DNA from: Chromobacterium sp. IIBBL 290-4
GTDB taxonomy: Bacteria > Pseudomonadota > Gammaproteobacteria > Burkholderiales > Chromobacteriaceae
Direction: 5' to 3'
Assembly (NCBI RefSeq): GCF_024207115.1
Contig: NZ_CP100128.1
Location: 1,488,001 to 1,552,000 of the forward strand
Length of the DNA: 64,000 bases
The notes beneath the pieces were generated by a model, which was given only the letters and a program-made list of their open reading frames with translations, was not told the origin of the DNA and made no database searches. Both the position numbers and the translations under genes were made by a program. The number at the start of each line of letters is the position of its first letter. The stretch's first letter is position 1. Positions 25,231 to 32,367 of this stretch are shown here, in pieces.

Positions 25231-26803
25231 GCTGGTCCTCCGAGTTGGCCACGGCGCTGCTCAATTGGATAGGCGGCACTTTACGCACCAGCCACCAGCC
25301 CAGCAATAGGCAGATCGCCACCACCGCCTGGCTGAAATGGATGGCGTCCACCAGGGACAGCCGCGCCCAGGCCAGCAATTGCTCAGGCTGCGCGGCGGCG
25401 GCCAGATGGCGGAACCGCGCCAGCAGTTCGGCGTTGAGCAGGGTTTGCGGATCGGCCAGCCAACCCAGCCAATGCGTCTGCTCCGCCGCCGCCAGCCGGA
25501 TGGCGACGCCCTCGCGGAAATGGTGGCTGACCACGGTGCCCATGATGGCCGTGCCCAACATGCCGCCCACCATCCGGGTGGATTGCAGCATGGCGGTGGC
25601 GACGCCCAGCTGATGGCGCGGCGACAACTGCTGCACGAAAATGGTCAGGTTGGGCATCAACAAGCCCAGGCCCAGGCCGCCGAACACCATATTGGCGATG
25701 ATCAGCGCATGCGCCGTCTCGCGCGTCGCCTGAGTCAGCAGCGCCGCCGTCATCGCGAACAAGACCAAACCCAGCGTCAACAGACGGGTAGGGTGCTTCA
25801 GGCGCTGCACGATGCGGCCGTTGAGCATGCTGCCTATGGTGATGCACACCACCAGCGGCGTCACCAGCACGCCGGCCTGATTGGGCGACAGCCCGAAACC
25901 GGCCTGGAACATCAAGGGCGCGTAATACATCACCGCGAACAGCCCGAAGCCCATCAGCATGGACAGGCCGAACAAAGGCGCCAGGCCCGGCTGAGCCAAT
26001 AGCGACGGCGGCAGCAGCGGGTTGGCGCTGCGCCGCTCCCACCAGACCAGCGCGGCGAGCGAGACAGCCGCCACCCCGCCCAACAGCGTCAGCTCGCCGG
26101 CCGAGCCATGCTGCGGCAGCCACTCCACCAGCAGCTGCAAGGAGCCCAAAAACAGCGCGATCAAGGCGGCGCCCTGCCAATCCAGGCCGCCGGAGCGATC
26201 CCGCGGATGGCGGATCACCGGCAGGAAGCGCCAGACGGCGAACAGACTGATCACGCCTACCGGCAGATTGACGAAGAACACCCAGCGCCAGCCGAAATAC
26301 TCGGTCAAGAAACCGCCCAGCGACGGACCGACGGCATTGGCCAGGCCGAACGAGGCCGACAGCATCACCTGCCAGCGCAAACGCTCGCGGGTGTGCGGAA
26401 ACAAATCCGGCACGCAGGCGAAGGTGGTGGCCACCAGCATGCCGCCGCCCACGCCCTGCAAGGCGCGCGCCAGCACCAGCTGCGGCATGTTCTGCGCCAG
26501 GCCGCACAGCATGGAGGCCGCGGTGAACACCACGATGGCGGTCAAGACGAAGGGCTTGCGGCCGTGGTCGTCGCCCAGCTTGCCGAAGATGGGCACGGTG
26601 ATCACCGAGGTCAGCAGATAGGACGTGCCCACCCAGGCATAGAGCGCGAAACCGCGCAGATCGGCCACCACGGTCGGCATGGCGGTGCCGACCACGGTCT
26701 GATCCAGCGCCACCATGATCAACACGCAGCACAAGCCCAGCATCGCCAGCAGCCGCTGGCGGAAATCCAGCGCCAAGGCCGGAGAGGAAACAGGAGCATT
26801 CAT
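25223..26803 (-). CDS. MFS multidrug efflux transporter, 14-helix DHA2 type
   Basis: 526 residues with about 14 hydrophobic segments. Motif A appears as GKLGDDHGRKP, motif C-like glycine-rich helices follow, and MVALDQTVVGTAMPTVV at the N-terminus is typical of EmrB/QacA drug exporters. The start at 26803 gives MNAPVSS; no clear ribosome site precedes it. It is co-transcribed with marR and divided from its promoter by only 12 bases containing no other gene. Likely role: proton-driven export of toxic organic compounds. Confidence 0.88.
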   Translation of the reverse strand: MNAPVSSPALALDFRQRLLAMLGLCCVLIMVALDQTVVGTAMPTVVADLRGFALYAWVGTSYLLTSVITVPIFGKLGDDHGRKPFVLTAIVVFTAASMLCGLAQNMPQLVLARALQGVGGGMLVATTFACVPDLFPHTRERLRWQVMLSASFGLANAVGPSLGGFLTEYFGWRWVFFVNLPVGVISLFAVWRFLPVIRHPRDRSGGLDWQGAALIALFLGSLQLLVEWLPQHGSAGELTLLGGVAAVSLAALVWWERRSANPLLPPSLLAQPGLAPLFGLSMLMGFGLFAVMYYAPLMFQAGFGLSPNQAGVLVTPLVVCITIGSMLNGRIVQRLKHPTRLLTLGLVLFAMTAALLTQATRETAHALIIANMVFGGLGLGLLMPNLTIFVQQLSPRHQLGVATAMLQSTRMVGGMLGTAIMGTVVSHHFREGVAIRLAAAEQTHWLGWLADPQTLLNAELLARFRHLAAAAQPEQLLAWARLSLVDAIHFSQAVVAICLLLGWWLVRKVPPIQLSSAVANSEDQHG

Positions 26804-26815
26804 AATTGATAAAGC

Positions 26816-26837
26816 AATAATTGCCAATACAATTATT
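26816..26837. promoter_or_regulatory. Palindromic operator candidate for the MFS-marR operon
   Basis: Perfect 8-base arms AATAATTG / CAATTATT separated by 6 bases, starting 13 bases upstream of the MFS start codon. AT-rich symmetry of this size is typical of MarR-type operators, and the operon encodes a MarR protein. Confidence 0.65.
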
Positions 26838-26942
26838 TTCCTCCGCGCGGCGATCGCTTGCAATCAGAACTGGTTAACAAATGCTAAACGCCGCCTCATC
26901 CGGGAGAACGAGACGGCATCGATTATCGTTGCCGGCAGCGCG

Positions 26943-27863
26943 TCAATAACCCTGTCGCGCCAGCCAGCTGATCTCCTCGCTATGCGCGACGGTATGCACC
27001 AGCCAGTCGCGGAAGGCGCGCACCTTGGGCAGTTCGGCCAGCTCGTGCGGATAAACCAGGTAATACGCCCACTCGGTTTCCAGCACCGTGTCGAACGGAA
27101 TCACCAGCCTGCCGCTGTCCAGATCTTGCGTCACCATCGACGCCTGCGCCAGCGTCACGCCCATGCCGGCCACCGCGGCGTGCAGCGCGTATTCCAGCGC
27201 GTCGAAAGTGACGCCGCTCTCGGCATTGACGCCGGTGACGCCGGCCAGTTTCAGCCAGCGCTGCCAGGTATTCTGGTCGCGCCAGGGATGCAGCAGGGTA
27301 TGGTGCTGCAGGTCCTGCGGCGTATGCAGCGGATGCTTGCCGGCCAGCAGGGCGGGCGAGCACACCGGAATCAGCTTCTCGCGGCAGATGCACTCCAGCC
27401 TCAAATCGGGCGCGGCTTCGGCGCGCGACAAGCCGACCACCGCCAGATCGTATTCGGCGCGATTGAACGGCTTGTTGTGAATCAGCTGCGTCAGCAAATG
27501 CAGGGTGTATTCCGGGTGGCGGGCCTGAAAATCGGCCAGATTGGGCAACACCCAGCGCATCGCCGGCGTCGGCGGCATCCTGACGCGTAGATCGCTCTGG
27601 CGCAGGCGCAGGGCTTCGCTGGCCTCGTTGAGCAGCTGGAACGCTTCCCGCGCCGGCTTGAGCAGCGCCTCGCCCTCGGCGGTCAGCGCCAGGCCGCGAG
27701 CCTGGCGGGTAAACAAAGTGGCGCCATAGCACTCTTCCAGCGTCTGCACATGGCGGCTGATCGCGCCCTGCGTCAGGCTGAGCGCCGCGGCGGCGCGGGT
27801 AAACGACAAGTGCTCGGCGGCGACGACGAACACGCGCAGGGCATTCAACGGCGGCAGCTTCAT
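26943..27863 (-). CDS. LysR-family regulator, GcvA-like
   Basis: 306 residues. The N-terminal winged helix (LNALRVFVVAAEHLSFTRAAAALSLTQGAISRHVQTLE) is the GcvA subgroup form, followed by a ligand-binding domain with PDLRLECICREKLIPVCSPAL. GcvA relatives control glycine cleavage, beta-lactamase or other genes. No target gene lies divergently next to it; the adjacent plus-strand region instead holds a candidate small RNA. The MFS-marR operon beyond it is on the same strand and separate. Confidence 0.85.
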   Translation of the reverse strand: MKLPPLNALRVFVVAAEHLSFTRAAAALSLTQGAISRHVQTLEECYGATLFTRQARGLALTAEGEALLKPAREAFQLLNEASEALRLRQSDLRVRMPPTPAMRWVLPNLADFQARHPEYTLHLLTQLIHNKPFNRAEYDLAVVGLSRAEAAPDLRLECICREKLIPVCSPALLAGKHPLHTPQDLQHHTLLHPWRDQNTWQRWLKLAGVTGVNAESGVTFDALEYALHAAVAGMGVTLAQASMVTQDLDSGRLVIPFDTVLETEWAYYLVYPHELAELPKVRAFRDWLVHTVAHSEEISWLARQGY

Positions 27864-28043
27864 GCTGTTACATGCCTTTTCTTCATAGTTTTCATGAGAT
27901 TAACTGCTTTGCGCAAACCGGCGCGGCCACGTATTCTGCAGCTTGAGCTGCCGTCGACCGCGACGGCATGACGTGAAAAGCCGGTATGCATAGAATTCAC
28001 AGCAGCCATGCAATACTGCTTGATTCTGGCACAGCTTTCGCGT

Positions 28044-28150
28044 TCTGACATCCTATTGTCAGACAAACGTCAAACAGGCTCTCGTATCGAACGCCTTGCT
28101 GCCCGTCCACATTGGCATCAGCGGCCCTGCACAGGGTCCGCTTTTTTTTT
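28044..28150 (+). ncRNA. Candidate small RNA
   Basis: On the plus strand a perfect hairpin TCTGACA-N6-TGTCAGA (28044-28063) is followed by about 57 unpaired bases and a terminator hairpin with nine T residues. No plus-strand coding gene precedes the terminator. A stem, single-stranded linker and U-rich terminator is the usual shape of Hfq-binding small RNAs. The 5' end is uncertain; a poor -35 (TTGATT near 28020) is the only promoter hint. It could also be a terminator blocking antisense transcription into hemY. Confidence 0.45.
28121..28150 (+). terminator. Strong orphan intrinsic terminator
   Basis: Stem GCGGCCCTG / CAGGGTCCGC (one bulged T) followed by nine T residues. There is no upstream gene on the plus strand. 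Confidence 0.85.
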
Positions 28151-28159
28151 GCGCCCATG

Positions 28160-28192
28160 AAAAATGCCGCCGGCCAGAATGGCGGGCGGCAT
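28160..28192 (-). terminator. Intrinsic terminator of the hem operon
   Basis: On the minus strand ATGCCGCC ... GGCGGCAT (28192 to 28164) followed by TTTTT, 21 bases after the hemY stop. Confidence 0.9.
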
Positions 28193-28213
28193 CTCGACAA
28201 CGGGCAGGAATGA

Positions 28214-29422
28214 TCAGCAGCCTTTGCTCAAGGCCAGCTCCAGGCTGCGCTGATACTGCTGTTGCGCCTGCTCTTCCTTGCCGGTGGCCTCGAACAGCCG
28301 CGCCAGCTCGGCATGGGCGCACAGCGTAGGCTCGATGGACGCGCTGGCTTCCAGATAGCTTTGCGCCTTGCCCCACAATTGCTGCGCCAAGGCCAAACGG
28401 CCCAAGGCCAGCAACAGCCAATGGTCGCGCGGACGCTGCTGCAGCCAGCGCTCGGCGTCCTTGAGCAAGGCCAGGCGCTTGTCCACGCTGACCTGGCTGG
28501 CCAGCTGGCCCAACTCTCGGCTCAACTCCGGCAAGTCCATATCGTCGGCGGACAACGCTTCGGCCAGCAAAGTGGCGGCGTAATCGTATTGCTGCAGGCG
28601 GATCAGATGCTTCACCACCGCCTGCAACAGCTGCGGATTGCGGCTTTCCGCTTCCGGCATCCGCTTCAGCCAATCCCGCACTTCGCGTTCGGACAGCAAG
28701 GCGCCCAGCTGTTGCTGATATGCGGCCAGACGGTAGCGGCGCGCCTGCTCCGGCTCCAGCGCGTCGGCCTTCAGCAGCTTTTCGGTCAGGCTCAGCACCG
28801 CCTCCGGCTGCTTCTGCAACATGCGGGCCTTCAATTCCAGCCTGAGCGCATTGGTGAGATTCGGCGACAAGGCGCGGGCACGCTCCAAAGCCAGCAAAGC
28901 GCCCGGCGCGTCCTTGTCTTCCAGCTTCAATTCGGCGTCCAGCATATGCCGCGCCAATTGCAGCCGGTCCGGCATCTGATCCAGCTTGGCCAGATAGTCG
29001 TCGCGCTTTTCCAAATCGCCGGCCGCGCCGGCGGAACGGGCGGCGATCAACAAGGCCAGCGCGCGGTTTTCATCCGAATACTCGTTGTCCAGCGACTTCA
29101 CCGCTTCGCGCTCCGCCTTCTGGAATCGCCCCTCGAAAAAAGCGATCCCGGCTTCGCGCAAGGCATGGCGGGCCGCCTTCAGCTTTTTCTGCTTCTGAAA
29201 GCGTTGCACCTGCTGCGGCAGGCCGGTGGCCAGCGCGATCAGACGCAGCGTCAGATGGGTGGCGGCGATCAGCGCGATCACCAGCACGATCATCAGATTG
29301 AACGAGACTTCCATCCGGTACGGCGGCAAAAACAGGATGGCGTAGCCGGTATTCAGGGTGGAGGCCAGCCCCACCAGCACGGCCAGCGCGAACAGGCCGA
29401 TGATCCATAATGCGAATTTCAC
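28214..29422 (-). CDS. hemY: HemY, haem-biosynthesis-associated membrane TPR protein
   Basis: 402 residues. Two N-terminal transmembrane helices (about 4-24 and 40-62) contain the HemY_N segment (GYAILFLPPYRMEVSFNLMIVL), followed by a cytoplasmic TPR solenoid to the C-terminus. This is the proteobacterial HemY, not the Gram-positive protoporphyrinogen oxidase of the same name; it is thought to organise late haem-synthesis enzymes at the membrane. It starts 3 bases after hemX and ends the hemC-hemD-hemX-hemY operon. Confidence 0.92.
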   Translation of the reverse strand: MKFALWIIGLFALAVLVGLASTLNTGYAILFLPPYRMEVSFNLMIVLVIALIAATHLTLRLIALATGLPQQVQRFQKQKKLKAARHALREAGIAFFEGRFQKAEREAVKSLDNEYSDENRALALLIAARSAGAAGDLEKRDDYLAKLDQMPDRLQLARHMLDAELKLEDKDAPGALLALERARALSPNLTNALRLELKARMLQKQPEAVLSLTEKLLKADALEPEQARRYRLAAYQQQLGALLSEREVRDWLKRMPEAESRNPQLLQAVVKHLIRLQQYDYAATLLAEALSADDMDLPELSRELGQLASQVSVDKRLALLKDAERWLQQRPRDHWLLLALGRLALAQQLWGKAQSYLEASASIEPTLCAHAELARLFEATGKEEQAQQQYQRSLELALSKGC

Positions 29423-29425
29423 CGT

Positions 29426-30463
29426 TTACTCCTCGCGGTTGCCCTGGGCGTCGCGCACCGCCTTCAGGCTGGCCGACATGTCGGGCAGGCTGATGTCCAG
29501 CGGCGCGCCCTCCAGTTCAGATAAGGTGGACAGCCATTGGGTATTGGCCCCGGCATCGCGGTCGAAATAGCGCTGCACATAGCTGCGCGCGGCCGCCACG
29601 TCGGCGGCGTAGGTTTTGCCGTCGCGCTGCAGCAAGGCCAGGCGCGCGTCCAGCAGCCGCATCTTCAGGTTTTCGCGCAGGAAAAAAGCCTGTTCCGGCG
29701 ACAACAGCAGCGCCTCCGGCTTGTCCATGCGGCGGATATGGATCAGCTCGCCCAGGCTCTGGCTGATTTCCGCCGACAAGCGTTCCCACCACGGCGCGCC
29801 GGACAAGGGCGCGGAAGCCGCCGCCGCTTGCGAGCCGCCCAGCCGGTGCGCGTCCACCGCCAGCGGCAAGGCGTCCACGCCCAGCATCAGCCGGTCTATC
29901 TTCACGGTCAGGCCGACGGTGTCGAGATAAGGCAGCGCCTTGAGCTTTTCCAGGTCGGTGGCCACTGCCTTTTTCACCGCGATCAGCTGCGGCCGGTCGA
30001 ACTTGGCCAGCCGGCCGTCGACCATTTCCAGCGCCGACACCGCGGCGCTGACATTGCCGGCCAGCTGCAGCTGCTGATTGGCCACCGCCAGCGAGTGCTC
30101 GGTTTCCGACAACAGCCAATCGGTGCGATTCTTGGTCAGCTCTTGATACATGCCGTTGAGGGTGGCGTATTGGCCGGCCGCTTCATTGAAACGCGCCTCC
30201 AGCAAGGCCAGCTTGCCGTCGGTGGCGCGGGCGGCCAACATGGCCTGCTCGGCCACGGCGCGCTGTTCCTTGCCGGCGCCGCTGCCTTCGGCCAAACGGC
30301 GCGCCAGCTCCTGGCGCATCGAATCAAGCTGCTGCTGCGTGGAATAGAATTGCCAGCCGGCCACGCCCAGCGCGGCGGCGGCGATCAGCACGGCAAGGCC
30401 GGGGCCTTTGCGGCGGGATGATTGAGGGGCCTGGACGGCTTCGTGGATCTGGGATTCGCTCAT
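29426..30463 (-). CDS. hemX: HemX, uroporphyrinogen-III methyltransferase-like membrane protein
   Basis: 345 residues. A short cytoplasmic N-terminus and one transmembrane helix (about 24-44, AVLIAAAALGVAGW) are followed by a long periplasmic helical region with coiled-coil character (about 45-110) and the HemX domain. Proteobacterial HemX lacks methyltransferase motifs and accompanies hemD and hemY. The start at 30463 overlaps the hemD stop by 4 bases (ATGA), so translation is coupled. Confidence 0.92.
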   Translation of the reverse strand: MSESQIHEAVQAPQSSRRKGPGLAVLIAAAALGVAGWQFYSTQQQLDSMRQELARRLAEGSGAGKEQRAVAEQAMLAARATDGKLALLEARFNEAAGQYATLNGMYQELTKNRTDWLLSETEHSLAVANQQLQLAGNVSAAVSALEMVDGRLAKFDRPQLIAVKKAVATDLEKLKALPYLDTVGLTVKIDRLMLGVDALPLAVDAHRLGGSQAAAASAPLSGAPWWERLSAEISQSLGELIHIRRMDKPEALLLSPEQAFFLRENLKMRLLDARLALLQRDGKTYAADVAAARSYVQRYFDRDAGANTQWLSTLSELEGAPLDISLPDMSASLKAVRDAQGNREE

Positions 30464-31191
30464 GGCTGACGAAGGAACCATTCTTTGAGGCCGGCGACCA
30501 GTGCGGCATCGTCGGCCTGGGTTGTCACGACGCGCGTCGCGCCGAACGCGGCCAAGCGTTCGGCAATCCGCGGATGCGGCACGCAATATAGCTGGCATTG
30601 TAGCGCCCCCGTCCGGCTCGGGCCAGCCAGTCGGAACAATTGCTCTACCATTTCGCCTGAGGTCAGAACGATGGCATCGGGCGGCTCGGCGTCGAAAGCG
30701 GCCCAATCCGGGCTGACGGCCACGCGCCGATAGATCTCGGCCAGGCCGACCTTGGCGCCGCGCGCCGCCAAGGCATCGGACAGCAAAGCCCTGCCGCCCT
30801 GGCCGCGGATGATCAGCCAGCGCTGCCCCGCCACCTCGGCCAGCTCAGGCAGCGCCAACAAGGCTTCGCTGTCGCTGCCGGCGCTGGGATGCAAAACCGT
30901 TTGCCCCGACAAGCTGGCCAAGCGCCTAGCGCTGGACGCGCCGACGCAGACCAGCCGTTTGCCGCCTAGGCCGGCATCGGCCAGGACCGGCCAGCCGATA
31001 TCGATGGCGGTGGGACTGACCCAGAACAGCACATCCGCTCCCGCCGCCAGGGCCGGCAGCTCGGCCATGCCATCCGGCAGCGGCTCGATTTCCAGCAGCG
31101 GGAAATGCGCCGCCTGCCAGCCCGCATCGCACAGCTTTTGCAGCAGTCCGGCGCACTGCGCCAAAGGACGGGTGGCCAGCACGCGCTTCAT
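30460..31191 (-). CDS. hemD: Uroporphyrinogen-III synthase
   Basis: 243-residue cytoplasmic enzyme that cyclises hydroxymethylbilane with inversion of ring D. The start RVLATRPLAQ and the segments LFWVSPTAIDIG and IVLTSGEMVEQLF are the conserved landmarks of this otherwise divergent family. It begins 7 bases after hemC and overlaps hemX by 4 bases, as expected in a hemCDXY operon. Confidence 0.93.
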   Translation of the reverse strand: MKRVLATRPLAQCAGLLQKLCDAGWQAAHFPLLEIEPLPDGMAELPALAAGADVLFWVSPTAIDIGWPVLADAGLGGKRLVCVGASSARRLASLSGQTVLHPSAGSDSEALLALPELAEVAGQRWLIIRGQGGRALLSDALAARGAKVGLAEIYRRVAVSPDWAAFDAEPPDAIVLTSGEMVEQLFRLAGPSRTGALQCQLYCVPHPRIAERLAAFGATRVVTTQADDAALVAGLKEWFLRQP

Positions 31192-31198
31192 CGCGGCC

Positions 31199-32128
31199 TC
31201 AGCGCGGCTCGGCCAGCACGGCGTCTATCAGCGGCTTCGCGCCGTCGTCGATCAGCTTTTTGGCCACGGCGCGGCCCAGCGCTTCGGCGTAGTCGGCCGG
31301 CGCGCTGGCGCTGGCGGTCAGCACCACCGAGCCGTCCGGATGCGCCACCAGGCCGCCCAGGGTCAAGGTGCCCTCGCTCAGGGTGGCGAAAGCGCCCAAC
31401 GGCACTTGGCAGCTGCCGCCCAGCTCCTTGGCCAGCGCGCGCTCGGCGGCGGTGCAGGCTCGGGTGGCCGGGTGATTCAGCGGCGCCAACAGCGCGATCA
31501 GATCGGCGCGGTCTTCGCGGATCTCGATGCCCAGCGCGCCCTGGCCGGCAGCCGGCAGGCTTTCCGACGGCGCCAGCTCGCTCTGGATGCGCTCAGCCAG
31601 GCCCAGACGCTTCAGGCCGGCGGCGGCCAGGATGATGGCGTCGAATTCGCCGTCGTCCAGCTTCTTCAGCCGCGTCTGCACATTGCCGCGCAGCGGCTGC
31701 ACCCGCAGATGCGGAAACTGGGCGCGCAGCTGGGCCTCGCGGCGCAGGCTGGAGGTGCCCACCACGCTGCCGTCCGGCAATTCGGCCAGGCTATGGAAAC
31801 GGTTGGAAACCAAGGCGTCTCGCGGGTCTTCGCGCTCGCACACCGCCGCCAGCGCGAAGCCGGCCGGCAGCGTCATCGGCACATCCTTCAGCGAATGCAC
31901 CGCCAGATCGGCGCGGCCGTCGAGCAAGGCCTGCTCCAGTTCTTTCACAAACAGCCCCTTGCCGCCGATCTTGGACAGCGTCTTGTCCAGAATCTGGTCG
32001 CCCTGGGTGGTCATGCCGAGGATTTCCACTGTCAGGTGCGGGTACAGCGCCTGCAGCCGGGCCTGGATGTGCTCGGCCTGCCACATGGCCAGCCGGCTTT
32101 CGCGGCTGGCGATGACGATCTTGTCCAT
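31199..32128 (-). CDS. hemC: Porphobilinogen deaminase (hydroxymethylbilane synthase)
   Basis: 309 residues. It polymerises four porphobilinogen molecules on a dipyrromethane cofactor. [16 protein letters not shown] at the N-terminus, [18 protein letters not shown] in the active site, [20 protein letters not shown] and the cofactor-bearing Cys in [10 protein letters not shown] are all present. The start at 32128 ([11 protein letters not shown]) is chosen over an in-frame Met at 32143 because it matches the family and follows GGAA. First gene of the operon; divergent from ppc. Confidence 0.95.
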   Translation of the reverse strand: MDKIVIASRESRLAMWQAEHIQARLQALYPHLTVEILGMTTQGDQILDKTLSKIGGKGLFVKELEQALLDGRADLAVHSLKDVPMTLPAGFALAAVCEREDPRDALVSNRFHSLAELPDGSVVGTSSLRREAQLRAQFPHLRVQPLRGNVQTRLKKLDDGEFDAIILAAAGLKRLGLAERIQSELAPSESLPAAGQGALGIEIREDRADLIALLAPLNHPATRACTAAERALAKELGGSCQVPLGAFATLSEGTLTLGGLVAHPDGSVVLTASASAPADYAEALGRAVAKKLIDDGAKPLIDAVLAEPR

Positions 32129-32244
32129 GAAACCGGGTTCCATTGCTTGCTATGACGATGGCCGGATTCTACCACGCCGCCATCATGGGCTTGCCGCCGC
32201 TTGTTGCTGCGACGCAGCAGAATCAAAACCTTTCCCGTAAAAAT

Positions 32245-32266
32245 GCCGTAGTCTGACCACTACGGC
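32245..32266. promoter_or_regulatory. Palindrome in the hemC/ppc divergent region, same core as at gap
   Basis: Perfect 8-base arms GCCGTAGT / ACTACGGC around CTGACC, 102 bases before ppc. The GTAGT-N6-ACTAC core is identical to that of the palindrome upstream of gap (12308-12329). Confidence 0.7.
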
Positions 32267-32367
32267 GCGCAAGCTGCTTATGATGAATGTTCGCCTTCGA
32301 CCCGCGAGCGCTGGCCATTGCCGCCAGTGGCCAGCGCTGACGAGTCAGACACAGGGACACAACAACA

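Larger units (their letters stand above)
27864..28213. other. Intergenic region with an orphan plus-strand terminator
   Basis: 350 bases between the LysR gene (minus) and the end of hemY (minus). There is no convincing protein-coding frame. It holds a hairpin at 28044-28063, a strong plus-strand terminator at 28121-28150 with no plus-strand gene before it, and the hemY terminator at 28160-28192. Confidence 0.7.
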
